A stretch of 64,000 bases of DNA from Sphaerisporangium krabiense. GTDB lineage: Bacteria > Actinomycetota > Actinomycetes > Streptosporangiales > Streptosporangiaceae. Numbering within the stretch: position 1 is the first letter of the stretch; each line of letters starts with the position of its first letter. The notes below the pieces were generated by a model, which saw only the letters and a program-made list of their open reading frames with translations, was not told where the DNA came from and ran no database searches. This document shows, one piece after another, positions 1 to 8,828 of the stretch. Location of the stretch: NCBI RefSeq assembly GCF_014200435.1, contig NZ_JACHBR010000001.1:3503501-3567500 (forward strand), given 5' to 3'. The position numbers and the translations under genes are program-made.

Positions 1-2
1 CC

Positions 3-1808
3 GAGTCCCAGTCCGTCGGGTCGCAGTCCGTCGGGCCAGAGGCCACGAGGCCCGAGTCCGGTAGGGCCCAGTCCGCGCGGCCTGAGTCCACCAGGGCCGA
101 GTCCACGAGATTCGAGTCCACCGGATCGGCCAGGCCGGGAGCGCGCCCGCGCGTCTGCGAGTTCGACCGGCTCACGGACGGCAAGACCGTCGACGTGGCC
201 CTGCGGGTGCCCCGGGAGGCCGACGAGGTCGGCGTGGTCGCCGTCGCCGACCTGAACGACCCGACGGGCGTGCAGTGGATCCGCCGCGAGGCCGACGTCC
301 GGCTCCGCGTCACGCCCGCCGTGGGCGACCCCGAGGCCGACGCCAAGACCGCGACCGCGACGGCCACGGTGCGGCCCCGGGCGGCTGGCGGGACGGGCAA
401 CGGGAACGGCGACGACGGCGACGACACCACCAACGGCGCGACGGCGAACGCCGGCGCGGGCGTCCAGGCGGGCCCTGGACCGGTGGCCACCACCGGGGAC
501 GACACCGGCGACGTCGGGGACACCGTGGACGACGGCGTGACGGGCCTGGGGACCGGCATCGGGACGGGCCTCGGGGGTGTCGTCGGCATCGCCGACAACG
601 GAGATGCCGACGATGACGACGACGTGGCCGACAACGACGGCGGGTCCGCCGGCGGCTGGTTCGACACGGTCGGATCGGGCGTCGGCCGCGACGCCCGGGG
701 CGCCGTCAAGGCTCCACGGCCGACGGGAGGGCCGGTGCCCCTCGCGGACGGCACGCCCGCCGAACCCGTCGCGGGCGGCACCCCGGCCGGGCCTTTCGCT
801 CAGGTCATCACGAAGGGGACGGGCAAGCCCGTGGCCCCGGGCCGGGACAAGGCGTCCACGAAGTCGGACGACGTGACCGATGACCCCGCCGCCACGAGCC
901 CGGCCACGCCGTGGTCGCCGTTCGGCGTGACCTCCACGGGGCCGTTCCAGGCGCGACCGGACCAGTTCGGCGTCACCACGGCCAAGGCGGTCAAGGACGG
1001 CGACGACGTCAGGGCCGTGCACGCGGTCGCCGTCGTGCCGCCGTCCACGCCGGTGACGGCACCGAAGCCTCCGTCCGGCCGCACTCCGGCGACCGCCGCG
1101 CCGACCGGCAGCCCGGCGACCGCCGCGGGCAACGCGGCGGCCAACGCCGCGAAGGCCACCAAAGCGGCGAAGGCAGCCAAGGCCAAGCTCGCCGGGGCCG
1201 TCCCGAACCCGGCTCCTGGCGTTCCCGCCAAGCCGGTCGGAGCTCCGGGTAAGCCGGTCGGGGTTCTGGCCCCTGGCAAACCCGTCCAGCCGGCCAAAGC
1301 CGCCAAGGCCGGTAAGCACGCGAACGCCGTGGGCGCGCTGCCCATGCCGAACCCGGTGCCCATGCCGAACCCGGTGCCCGCGCCCGCGCCGCTCCCGCCG
1401 GTGGCGCCGCCGCCCGCGATGCAGCCGCCGCCGGCGCTGCCCATGGTGCCGCCCGCGCCCGCGCTCACTCCCGCGCCCGGCCAGGCCCAGCCGCCCGCGG
1501 GCGTGCTCGCGCCCGGCGCCGGTCCGGCCCGGCCCGTCACGCCCGTCCAGGCCGCGGGGCAGGGCGCGCCGTTCGCGGACGCGCCGCCGCCCGGCCAGGC
1601 CCAGGCGGCGGCTCCGCTCGGCGCGCCGCTCCCGCAGGAGGCGCGTCCCGGCGGCCAGGATCTGATGGCCGTGTCCGAGCCCGAGGACTCGCGGATGCCG
1701 GGCACCCTGCCCGCCGCCATCGGCGTGGTGGCCCTGCTGGTGATCGCGCTCGCCGTGCGGCTGCGGCTGCGGCACCGTAAGGCGGCCAGAACATCAGCCG
1801 CTGATTAG
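3..1808 (+). CDS. Low-complexity surface protein with C-terminal membrane anchor (5' end outside window)
   Basis: The frame is open from the left edge, so the gene is 5'-truncated here; an internal GTG at 195 is not needed as a start. The first ~45 codons are a Ser/Glu/Arg-rich repeat built on ES(T/Q)-type units. A short ordered stretch follows (about residues 48-110, around VCEFDRLTDGKTVDVALRV), which may be a small beta-sandwich. Then comes a very long Gly/Asp/Ala/Pro/Lys-rich disordered region, and finally one hydrophobic helix (LPAAIGVVALLVIALAV) with a basic tail, RLRLRHRKAARTSAAD. This layout suggests a wall-spanning protein anchored in the membrane by its C-terminus. No enzymatic motif is visible and I do not recognise a family. 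The following gene (1899) has a similar extracellular-linker/TM/tail plan, so the two may work together. Confidence 0.75.
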   Translation, partial: ESQSVGSQSVGPEATRPESGRAQSARPESTRAESTRFESTGSARPGARPRVCEFDRLTDGKTVDVALRVPREADEVGVVAVADLNDPTGVQWIRREADVRLRVTPAVGDPEADAKTATATATVRPRAAGGTGNGNGDDGDDTTNGATANAGAGVQAGPGPVATTGDDTGDVGDTVDDGVTGLGTGIGTGLGGVVGIADNGDADDDDDVADNDGGSAGGWFDTVGSGVGRDARGAVKAPRPTGGPVPLADGTPAEPVAGGTPAGPFAQVITKGTGKPVAPGRDKASTKSDDVTDDPAATSPATPWSPFGVTSTGPFQARPDQFGVTTAKAVKDGDDVRAVHAVAVVPPSTPVTAPKPPSGRTPATAAPTGSPATAAGNAAANAAKATKAAKAAKAKLAGAVPNPAPGVPAKPVGAPGKPVGVLAPGKPVQPAKAAKAGKHANAVGALPMPNPVPMPNPVPAPAPLPPVAPPPAMQPPPALPMVPPAPALTPAPGQAQPPAGVLAPGAGPARPVTPVQAAGQGAPFADAPPPGQAQAAAPLGAPLPQEARPGGQDLMAVSEPEDSRMPGTLPAAIGVVALLVIALAVRLRLRHRKAARTSAAD

Positions 1809-1829
1809 GAAGAGTGTTGCTAAACGCCC

Positions 1830-1857
1830 TTTACTGTTACTTTTGCCAATCTAGGAT
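1830..1857 (+). promoter_or_regulatory. Possible sigma-70-type promoter
   Basis: In a locally AT-rich gap there is TTTACT (1830-1835), a 16-nt spacer and TAGGAT (1852-1857). This would give a leader of about 35 nt before the GTG at 1899. The match is moderate and rests on sequence alone. Confidence 0.35.
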
Positions 1858-1898
1858 TGCCTTGGTTCGGCAGAAGTCGGTTCAGGCGGAGGGCAACG

Positions 1899-2993
1899 GT
1901 GAATGGACGCGCGCGTGTGACGACCGTGTCCGCGGTCGTCGCCTCGTTAGGGCTGACGGGCGCCGTGCTTCTCGCCACGGCGCCCCTGACCTCCCCCCGG
2001 GCGAACGCGGCGCAGGCGGCCATGGCCGATCCGACCCAGGTGATCGAGCCCAGCGACCCGACCATCACCGACATCCCTGAGGATCCTCAGGACGATCCGG
2101 AGCCCACCGTGACGGTGACGATCACGGAGAGCCCCGACCCGACGGTCACCAAGACCCGCACGGTCACTCCCAAGCCGCGGACGACCACCAAGGCCCCGAA
2201 GCCTCCTAAGCCGTCGGCGACGAAGACCACGCCGATCGCGCCGGCGCCGACGCAGGAGCCGATTTCCACGGCCGCGCCGGTGCTCCCCACGAACCCGCCG
2301 CTGGCCACGAGCCCCGAGCCGACGCCCGAGGCCTCCACCCCTGACCCCCAGGTGGTGCTGGAGCTGGCCTCGCCCACGCCGACGCCGACGCCGAACGTCT
2401 CCGAGCCGGCGACCATGGCCTTCGAGGATCCGACGCCCGACTCGGTGCCCATCGTGATCCGCAAGGCCTCGCCGGAGTACGACCAGCTCACGCTGAGCAG
2501 GAAGCTGGCCATTCCCGGAGTGTTGCTGGCCGTGCTGGTGATGCTCGGCGTTCTGATCTTCGAGGGCCGGCTCCGCCGGATGGCGCACGCGGCCGCGGTC
2601 CAGAAGGCGGGGCCGCGCGGGCCCGGCCGGCACCGTGGCGACTTCCCGGGCGCCTACCCCATGCCGGGCCAGCCGATCTACCACGCGGGCACGACGTACG
2701 CGCCGATCATCAGCTTCGTCCCGGTGCACGGCTACCCCGCCGCGCCCTACCAGGACCCCTACGCCGGCTTCTACGACCCGGCGACCGGGATGCCGATGAC
2801 GCCCGGTCAGACGATGCCGCCCGCGGGCCCGGCCGACCCGTGGCCCCGCGCCGCCGACGTGACCGCGACCTTCCCCGTCGCCGGGCAGACGCCGCCCGTG
2901 GCGACCCCGGGACAGGTTCACGGCGAGCAGGCCACCACCCTGCAGGGCCCGCTGCCCAAGCCCAAGCGTCGCGGCCTGTTCCGCCGCTCCTGA
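1899..2993 (+). CDS. Secreted/anchored Thr-Pro-rich protein with single TM segment
   Basis: I place the start at GTG 1899, not at an in-frame TTG at 1857, because GGAGG lies about 6 nt upstream and a normal signal peptide follows (basic VNGRAR, a hydrophobic stretch to LLATAPL, an ANA-type cleavage site). After it comes a ~130-residue Pro/Thr/Glu linker of the wall-spanning type, then a TM helix (KLAIPGVLLAVLVMLGVLIF). The cytoplasmic tail is ~125 residues, rich in Pro, Tyr and Gly, and ends in a basic KPKRRGLFRRS. No catalytic motif is seen. It follows another anchored low-complexity protein after 90 nt. The function is unknown; envelope structure or signalling is a guess from the architecture. 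Confidence 0.75.
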   Translation: MNGRARVTTVSAVVASLGLTGAVLLATAPLTSPRANAAQAAMADPTQVIEPSDPTITDIPEDPQDDPEPTVTVTITESPDPTVTKTRTVTPKPRTTTKAPKPPKPSATKTTPIAPAPTQEPISTAAPVLPTNPPLATSPEPTPEASTPDPQVVLELASPTPTPTPNVSEPATMAFEDPTPDSVPIVIRKASPEYDQLTLSRKLAIPGVLLAVLVMLGVLIFEGRLRRMAHAAAVQKAGPRGPGRHRGDFPGAYPMPGQPIYHAGTTYAPIISFVPVHGYPAAPYQDPYAGFYDPATGMPMTPGQTMPPAGPADPWPRAADVTATFPVAGQTPPVATPGQVHGEQATTLQGPLPKPKRRGLFRRS

Positions 2994-3035
2994 AGCCCGC
3001 CACCGGCCCGCGAGGCGCCGGGTCCCGAACGCCTA

Positions 3036-3065
3036 CGGGCCGCCCACCGGCTGGTGGGCGGCCCG
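3036..3065. terminator. Bidirectional hairpin terminator
   Basis: A perfect 13-bp stem (CGGGCCGCCCACC / GGTGGGCGGCCCG) with a 4-nt loop lies between two convergent genes, the surface protein ending at 2993 and sdhB ending at 3079. There is no U-tract, as is usual in high-GC actinomycetes. It probably serves both strands. Confidence 0.8.
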
Positions 3066-3078
3066 TCGTGGACGTGCG

Positions 3079-3861
3079 CTAGCTCGTCTTGGAGCCCGAG
3101 GAGCTCTGCGAGCCCGGCCGCTTGAAGATCTTGTTGCCGAGCCAGACCAGCGGGTCGTACTTGCGGTCGACGACGCGCTCCTTCATCGGGATCAGCGCGT
3201 TGTCAGTGATCTTGATGTGCTCGGGGCACACCTCGGTGCAGCACTTGGTGATGTTGCAGTACCCGAGGCCGTGCTCCTCCTGCGCGGCGTTCTTGCGGTC
3301 GGCCACGTCGTAGGGGTGCATGTCCAGCTCGGCGATCCGCATGAGGAAGCGCGGCCCGGCGAACGCCGGCTTGTTCTCCTCGTGGTCGCGGATCACGTGG
3401 CAGACGTTGTTGCACATGAAGCACTCGATGCACTTGCGGAACTCCTGGGACCGCTCGACGTCGATCTGCTGCATGCGGTACTCGCCGGGCTTGACGCTGT
3501 CCGGCGGGGTGAAGGACGGGATCTCGCGCGCCTTCTGGTAGTTGAACGACACGTCGGTCACCAGGTCCTTGATGACCGGGAACGTGCGCATCGGCGTGAC
3601 GGTGATCGTCTCGTCCTCGGTGAAGGTGGACATGCGCGTCATGCATCCGAGGCGCGGCTTGCCGTTGATCTCCATGGAGCACGAGCCGCACTTGCCCGCC
3701 TTGCAGTTCCACCGGACCGCCAGGTCGGGCGCCTGGGTGGCCTGCAGGCGGTGGATGATGTCGAGGACGACCTCGCCCTCGTTGACCTCGACGGTGAAGT
3801 CCTCCAGCCGGCCCTCGCCGCCCTCGCCGCGCCAGACGCGGAACTTGGCCTTGTAACTCAT
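3079..3861 (-). CDS. sdhB: Succinate dehydrogenase iron-sulfur subunit (Sdh1 type)
   Basis: 260 residues. This is the electron-transfer subunit that carries electrons from the flavoprotein to the membrane quinone. The N-terminal 2Fe-2S domain has CKAGKCGSCSM plus a later Cys (GCMTR). The C-terminal ferredoxin domain has CIECFMCNNVC and CNITKCCTEVCPEHI for the other two clusters. The start is ATG 3861, overlapping the sdhA stop by one base (TGATG), so the two are translationally coupled; the longer upstream reading frame is a shadow of sdhA. The gene order sdhC-sdhA-sdhB and the single large anchor match mycobacterial Sdh1 (Rv0247c-Rv0249c family). A Ser-rich C-terminal tail follows KRPG. Confidence 0.95.
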   Translation of the reverse strand: MSYKAKFRVWRGEGGEGRLEDFTVEVNEGEVVLDIIHRLQATQAPDLAVRWNCKAGKCGSCSMEINGKPRLGCMTRMSTFTEDETITVTPMRTFPVIKDLVTDVSFNYQKAREIPSFTPPDSVKPGEYRMQQIDVERSQEFRKCIECFMCNNVCHVIRDHEENKPAFAGPRFLMRIAELDMHPYDVADRKNAAQEEHGLGYCNITKCCTEVCPEHIKITDNALIPMKERVVDRKYDPLVWLGNKIFKRPGSQSSSGSKTS

Positions 3862-5768
3862 CAGGACTCCTTCGCCAGGGCGTCGAACGCCGCCATCTCG
3901 TCGGCGGTCAGGTACTTGCTCAGCTCCGCCCGGTCGAACAGCGTGATCAGGTCGTCCCGCATGGACGACTGCGCCTGCTCCTCCACGGAGATCTCGCCGC
4001 CGGCGCCCAGCGAGCACCGCAGCAGCTTGCGGCGCCAGTCGGCCGACATCGCCGGGTAGTCGTCGCGGGTGTGGCCGCCGCGGCTCTCCTGGCGCAGCAG
4101 CGCGGCGCGGGCGACGCACTCCGACACCAGCAGCATGTTGCGCAGGTCGATCGCCAGGTGCCAGCCGGGGTTGTAGATGCGCCCGCCCGGCGCGCCCGTG
4201 TTGGCCGCGCGCTCCTTGAGCTTCTCGACGACCTCCAGGGCCTCCTTCATCTCCTCGGCCTTGCGGATGATGCCGACGAGTTCGTTCATGGTGCGCTGGA
4301 GCTCGTGGTGGACCTCGTAGGGGTTCTCGCCGCCGCTGCGCGACAGGGGCGCCAGGGCCTCGGCCTCGGCCTCCTGCAGCGTCTCGCCGGTGATGACCGG
4401 TCGGGCCGCGAGGCCGTCGACGTACTCGGCCGCGCCCGCGCCGGCCCGGCGGCCGAACACCAGCAGGTCGGACAGGGAGTTGCCGCCGAGGCGGTTGGAG
4501 CCGTGCATGCCGCCGGACACCTCGCCGGCCGCGAACAGGCCGGGGACTGAGGACGCGCCGGTGTCGGCGTCCACCTCGACGCCGCCCATGATGTAGTGGC
4601 AGGTCGGGCCGACCTCCATGGGCTCGGCGGTGATGTCGACGTCCGCCAGCTCCTTGAACTGGTGGTGCATGGACGGCAGCCGCCTGATGATCTCGGTGGC
4701 GGGCAGACGGCTGGACACGTCCAGGAAGACGCCGCCGTGCGGGGAGTTGCGGCCCGCCTTCACCTCGGAGTTGATCGCGCGCGCGACCTCGTCACGCGGC
4801 AGCAGCTCCGGGGGACGCCGGTTGTTGGCCTGGTCGTCGTACCAGCGGTCGGCCTCCTCCTCGGTGGTGGCGTACTTGTCCTTGAACACCTCGGGGATGT
4901 AGTCGAACATGAACCGCTTGCCCTCGGAGTTGCGCAGCACCCCGCCGTCGCCGCGGACGGACTCGGTGACGAGGATGCCGCGCACCGACGGCGGCCACAC
5001 CATGCCGGTCGGGTGGAACTGGATGAACTCCATGTTGATCAGCTTGGCCCCGGCCAGCAGCGCCAGCGCGTGGCCGTCCCCGGTGTACTCCCAGGAGTTG
5101 GACGTCACCACGTAGGACTTGCCGATGCCGCCGGTGGCCAGCACGACGGCGGGCGTCTCGAAGCAGATGAGGCGGCCGGTCTCGCGCCAGTAGCCGAACG
5201 CGCCGCTGATCGCGGCGTCCTCGCCGGGGCCGTCCTTCAGCAGCTTGGTGATCGTGCACTCGGCGAAGACCTTGATGTAGGCCTCGGCGTCGCCGTGCAG
5301 CTTCTCGTCCTCCTGCTGGAGGGCCACGACGCGCTGCTGCAGGGTGCGGATCAGCTCCAGGCCGGTGCGGTCGCCGACGTGCGCCAGGCGCGGGTACTCG
5401 TGCCCGCCGAAGTTGCGCTGGCTGATCTTGCCGTCCTTGGTGCGGTCGAACAGCGCGCCCCAGGCCTCCAGCTCCCAGACGCGGTCCGGGGCCTCCTTGG
5501 CGTGCAGCTCGGCCATGCGCCAGTTGTTGAGGAACTTGCCGCCGCGCATGGTGTCACGGAAGTGCACCATCCAGTTGTCGGCGGGGTTGACGTTGCCCAT
5601 GGCGGCGGCGGCGCCGCCCTCGGCCATGACGGTGTGCGCCTTGCCGAACAGCGACTTGCAGACGATGGCCGTGCGCTTGCCCTGCTGCCGTGCCTCGATC
5701 GCCGCACGGAGCCCGGCGCCGCCCGCTCCGATGACGACGACGTCGTATTCGTGACGCTCGATTTCCAC
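3861..5768 (-). CDS. sdhA: Succinate dehydrogenase flavoprotein subunit (Sdh1 type)
   Basis: 635 residues, normal for the family. It oxidises succinate to fumarate with covalently bound FAD at the inner face of the membrane. The dinucleotide-binding fold is at the N-terminus (VVVIGAGGAGLRAAIEA). The flavinylation His lies in KAHTVMAEGGAAAAM. The substrate-site segments include HPTGM and the Arg-containing RGDGGVLRN, and the capping/FAD region is HGSNRLGGNSLSDLLVFGRR. The GTG start at 5768 has AGGAT about 6 nt upstream and lies 9 nt after the sdhC stop, so this is an operon. It is clearly distinct from the second SdhA at 12046, which belongs to the b558/Sdh2 class. Confidence 0.95.
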   Translation of the reverse strand: MEIERHEYDVVVIGAGGAGLRAAIEARQQGKRTAIVCKSLFGKAHTVMAEGGAAAAMGNVNPADNWMVHFRDTMRGGKFLNNWRMAELHAKEAPDRVWELEAWGALFDRTKDGKISQRNFGGHEYPRLAHVGDRTGLELIRTLQQRVVALQQEDEKLHGDAEAYIKVFAECTITKLLKDGPGEDAAISGAFGYWRETGRLICFETPAVVLATGGIGKSYVVTSNSWEYTGDGHALALLAGAKLINMEFIQFHPTGMVWPPSVRGILVTESVRGDGGVLRNSEGKRFMFDYIPEVFKDKYATTEEEADRWYDDQANNRRPPELLPRDEVARAINSEVKAGRNSPHGGVFLDVSSRLPATEIIRRLPSMHHQFKELADVDITAEPMEVGPTCHYIMGGVEVDADTGASSVPGLFAAGEVSGGMHGSNRLGGNSLSDLLVFGRRAGAGAAEYVDGLAARPVITGETLQEAEAEALAPLSRSGGENPYEVHHELQRTMNELVGIIRKAEEMKEALEVVEKLKERAANTGAPGGRIYNPGWHLAIDLRNMLLVSECVARAALLRQESRGGHTRDDYPAMSADWRRKLLRCSLGAGGEISVEEQAQSSMRDDLITLFDRAELSKYLTADEMAAFDALAKES

Positions 5769-5777
5769 TGGTGATCC

Positions 5778-6593
5778 TTAAGCGAGCGGGAAGTTGATGA
5801 TGCCCTTGGCGACGAGCCGCACGTACAGGTCGGCCCCCATGACCGAGTACATGGACAGCCATGCGAGCAGCATGTGGCGGCGGTTGAGCTTGGAGACGAA
5901 GGTCCACGCCTTGTAACGCAGCGGGTGCTTGGAGAAGTGGTTGAGCCGGCCGGCCGTGATGTGGCGGCAGGAGTGGCAGCTCAGCGTGTAGGCCCAGATC
6001 AGCACCACGTTGATCCACAGGATGGCCGTGCCCAGCCCGAAGTGGCCCCAGGCGCCGTGCTCGTCGCGCAGCGCCAGCACCGCGTCCCACGTCAGCACGA
6101 GCGCGACCAGGATCGCGGCGTAGAAGAAGTAGCGGTGGATGTTCTGGATGATCAGCGGCAGCCGGGTCTCACCGGTGTACTTCTTGTGGGGCTCGCCCAC
6201 CGCGCAGGCCGGAGGGGAGAGCCAGAACGCGCGATAGTAACCCTTGCGGTAGTAGTAACAGGTGAGACGGAATCCGGCGGGAAGGCCGAGGATGATGATG
6301 CCGGGCGGCAGCGTCCACCAGTCGCCGAAGGGGGCGAGGCCGAACAACCTCGCGCCTTCCGGACACGACGTCGCGAGACACGGCGACGAGAAGGGGGCGA
6401 TATAGGGCTCGACGAAATAGCTCTTGTCGAAGATCGCCCAGAAGCCGTAGACGAGGAACGACGCCAACGCCGCGAATGTGATGGCCGGGGCGATCCACCA
6501 GCGGTCCGTGCGCAGGGTGCGGGCGGCGATCTGCGCCCGCTGCTTCCTTTGCGCCGGTTCGCCGAGCGGCCGACCGGCAGTGGTCTGGGTCAT
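5778..6593 (-). CDS. sdhC: Succinate dehydrogenase membrane anchor, Sdh1 SdhC type
   Basis: 271 residues with about five hydrophobic segments, as in the large single anchor of mycobacterial Sdh1. It receives electrons from SdhB and reduces menaquinone. Notable residues are Cys72 and Cys77 in the first periplasmic loop, and a CHSCRH cluster (Cys206-His211) beside a TM helix. As I recall it, the mycobacterial Sdh1 structure has a membrane-embedded Rieske-type 2Fe-2S cluster in this subunit, and CHSCRH is the obvious ligand candidate; this is an inference. I choose ATG 6593 (GGAGAG 8 nt upstream) over a GTG five codons earlier. It is first in the sdhCAB operon, with a 218-nt leader that contains a CRP-like site. 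Confidence 0.88.
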   Translation of the reverse strand: MTQTTAGRPLGEPAQRKQRAQIAARTLRTDRWWIAPAITFAALASFLVYGFWAIFDKSYFVEPYIAPFSSPCLATSCPEGARLFGLAPFGDWWTLPPGIIILGLPAGFRLTCYYYRKGYYRAFWLSPPACAVGEPHKKYTGETRLPLIIQNIHRYFFYAAILVALVLTWDAVLALRDEHGAWGHFGLGTAILWINVVLIWAYTLSCHSCRHITAGRLNHFSKHPLRYKAWTFVSKLNRRHMLLAWLSMYSVMGADLYVRLVAKGIINFPLA

Positions 6594-6783
6594 GGGAGAA
6601 CTCTCCACCTTCCCCGGCCCTGGGCGCCGCGTGGGACGGAGGGCCGGGCTTTCACGTTTGGCTGGGTGCCGCGCGCAGTATGCTCCGCGCCGGTCGCAGC
6701 CGCGCGCGTGCCGGGTGGGGCTACGTTACGACGGCTGGAACCCTACGTGTGGACAGGGTCACTGACTTTTTCGACCGACCTCG

Positions 6784-6799
6784 TGTGATTCCCATCACG
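6784..6799. promoter_or_regulatory. CRP/GlxR-like operator upstream of sdhCAB
   Basis: TGTGA-TTCCCA-TCACG is a near-perfect match to the CRP/FNR-family consensus TGTGA-N6-TCACA. It lies 190 nt upstream of the sdhC start and just after the response-regulator stop. In corynebacteria GlxR controls sdh through this type of site, so cAMP-linked control of Sdh1 is plausible. Binding is inferred, not shown. Confidence 0.6.
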
Positions 6800-6811
6800 T
6801 CGCTGTCAGGC

Positions 6812-7261
6812 TCAGGGCCGTTGCCCACTCCTAGGCAGTTTAACGACTGTCACGAAGAAGTCATCGATTTGGCGTACCACCCTGATGAACTGGTCGAAGT
6901 CCACCGGCTTGGCCACGTAGGCGTTGGCGTGGAGGCGGTAGCTGCGCAGGATGTCCTCCTCGGCCTCGGAGGTCGTCAGCACCACCACGGGGATGCTGCG
7001 CAGCTCGGCGTCGGCCTTGATGTCCTCCAGCACCTCCCTGCCGTCCTTGCGGGGCAGGTTGAGGTCGAGCAGGATCAGGTCCGGCCGCGGCACGTCGGCG
7101 TACTGCCCCTCCCGGCGCAGGAAGGCCATGGCCTGCTCGCCGTCGCTGACGACGTGCAGCTTGTTCTGCACCTTGTTGTGCTCGAAGGCCTCGCGGGTCA
7201 GCAGCACGTCTCCGGGGTCGTCCTCCACGAGCAGGACGTCGATCCAGCGCATGTCATTCAT
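6812..7261 (-). CDS. Single-domain response regulator, Rcp1-like
   Basis: 149 residues consisting of one receiver domain. The acidic pair is in [10 protein letters not shown], the phospho-acceptor Asp in [13 protein letters not shown], the conserved Thr in [12 protein letters not shown], and the Lys in [12 protein letters not shown]. No output domain is present, so it probably acts by protein contact or as a phospho-relay. The start ATG 7261 overlaps the kinase stop by 8 nt, so it is coupled to the kinase. The DPGD/TREAF-type alpha-1 sequence is typical of the Rcp1 group paired with SHDLQEPLR-type kinases. Confidence 0.93.
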   Translation of the reverse strand: MNDMRWIDVLLVEDDPGDVLLTREAFEHNKVQNKLHVVSDGEQAMAFLRREGQYADVPRPDLILLDLNLPRKDGREVLEDIKADAELRSIPVVVLTTSEAEEDILRSYRLHANAYVAKPVDFDQFIRVVRQIDDFFVTVVKLPRSGQRP

Positions 7262-8828
7262 CCGTGTCTCCAGAAGCGGGCAGTGTCCAGCGGAAGGTGG
7301 TCCCCGGGCGGCCGGGCGCCGGGTCGTCGAGCCAGATCTTGCCGCCGTGGTACTCGACGATCTTCCTGCAGAGCGCCAGGCCGATGCCGGTTCCGGGATA
7401 CACGTCACGTGGGTGCAGGCGCTGAAAAATCAGGAAGATTCGGTCAGCGTACTTGCTCTCCACGCCGATGCCGTTGTCCGAGCACGCGAACTCCCACATG
7501 TCGTCCCGCCGCTCGGCGGAGATGTGGACGCGCGGCGGCTCCTCGGAGCGGAACTTCAGCGCGTTGCCGATGAGGTTCTGGAGGAGCTGGGTGATCAGCA
7601 CCTGGTTGCCGTGGATCTCCGGCAGCTCGTCGTGGGTGACGGTCGCGCCGGTGTCCTCGATCTGCGCCGCCAGGTTGGCGAGGGCGACGTCCAGCGCCCG
7701 CTGCGTCTTGACCGGCGCCTTCTCGCCGCCCACGCGGCCCACCCGCGACAGGTCCAGCAGGTCGTTGATCAGAAGCTGCATCCGCTTGGCGCCGTCCACG
7801 GCGAAGGCCACGTACTGCTTGGCGCGGTCGTCGAGCTGGTCGCCGTACCGCTGTTCCAGCATCTGGGTGAAGCTCGCGACCTTCCGCAGCGGCTCCTGCA
7901 GGTCGTGGCTGGCCACGTAGGCGAACTGCTCCAGCTCGGCGTTGGACCTGCGCAGCTCGACCGCCTGGTCGGCGAGCTGCTGCCGGGCCTCGGCGGTACG
8001 GCGCCACTCCCGCAGGATGCGCCCGCGCATGGCGTCGACGCGGCCGGACAGCTCCGCCAGCTCGGCGGGCTTGGCGACGTGCAGCTCGCGGTCGAACTCG
8101 CCGAGGGTGACGGCGCGCACCTGCTGGGTCAGCTGGGAGATCGGCCGCAGCACGACGTACCTGACGATCAGCGTGAACATCACGGCGGCGGCCACGAAGA
8201 CCAGCGCGAGCGCGATCAACACGAAGTAGACCGTGCGCCAGCCGTCCTCCAGGCGTGCGCTGCCCTGGTCGTGCATGCGGCCGAGCGTCTGCTGCTGGGC
8301 GGCGAGCGCCTCCCGTACGGCGGCCAGACGCTGGGTGTTGACCGAGGCGTAGGTGGTGGCGGTCTGGAGCTTGAGCTCAGGGACCTTGGCGATCACGACG
8401 TCGGCGTAGTCGCGGCGCCAGGCGGCGGCGGTCTCGGCCAGGCGCCGTAGGTCGGCGCGGGGCGCCTCCCCGCGCATCTGGGCGACCAGGGCGGACAGCT
8501 TGGCGAACGCCGCCGTCTCGGACTGCAGGGCCGTCCGGTAGTCCTGGAGGTACTGCGCCTCGTTCGTGCGCCCGTAGGTGCGGATCGAGTTCTCCTCCGC
8601 CGACAGCGCGGTGGAGACCTCCAGCGTGTGCAGGACGGCGGGATCGATCACGTCGACCAGCGACTCGCGGTCCAGGCGCGTCATGTTGATCGTCATGACG
8701 GTGAGGGCGGCGCCGAGGACGAAGGCGAGCATCGTCGCCACCCCGGCGACGAGGAACCACCGCCCGAGCGGCAGGCGTCCGAAGCCCTTCGGCGGCGCCG
8801 GGGCCGGCAAGGGGGCCAGGTGGGTCAC
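7254..8828 (-). CDS. Membrane histidine kinase with CHASE3-like sensor and HAMP domain
   Basis: 524 residues. TM1 lies at about 25-47 and TM2 at about 205-228. Between them is a ~155-residue helical extracellular region with a CHASE3-like four-helix pattern. HAMP follows ([20 protein letters not shown]), then a coiled coil. The phospho-acceptor motif is [19 protein letters not shown], and the ATPase domain has an N-box ([10 protein letters not shown]) and G-boxes ([16 protein letters not shown]). The GTG start at 8828 overlaps the stop of the upstream phosphatase by 4 nt (GTGA). The stimulus is unknown. It very likely phosphorylates the downstream single-domain regulator and/or the receiver of the upstream phosphatase. 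Confidence 0.93.
   Translation of the reverse strand: MTHLAPLPAPAPPKGFGRLPLGRWFLVAGVATMLAFVLGAALTVMTINMTRLDRESLVDVIDPAVLHTLEVSTALSAEENSIRTYGRTNEAQYLQDYRTALQSETAAFAKLSALVAQMRGEAPRADLRRLAETAAAWRRDYADVVIAKVPELKLQTATTYASVNTQRLAAVREALAAQQQTLGRMHDQGSARLEDGWRTVYFVLIALALVFVAAAVMFTLIVRYVVLRPISQLTQQVRAVTLGEFDRELHVAKPAELAELSGRVDAMRGRILREWRRTAEARQQLADQAVELRRSNAELEQFAYVASHDLQEPLRKVASFTQMLEQRYGDQLDDRAKQYVAFAVDGAKRMQLLINDLLDLSRVGRVGGEKAPVKTQRALDVALANLAAQIEDTGATVTHDELPEIHGNQVLITQLLQNLIGNALKFRSEEPPRVHISAERRDDMWEFACSDNGIGVESKYADRIFLIFQRLHPRDVYPGTGIGLALCRKIVEYHGGKIWLDDPAPGRPGTTFRWTLPASGDTDE

Noticed and set aside
6478-6811. Small plus-strand ORFs in the sdh promoter region
   Set aside because: They overlap the sdhC start and operator on the opposite strand and have no coding signature.
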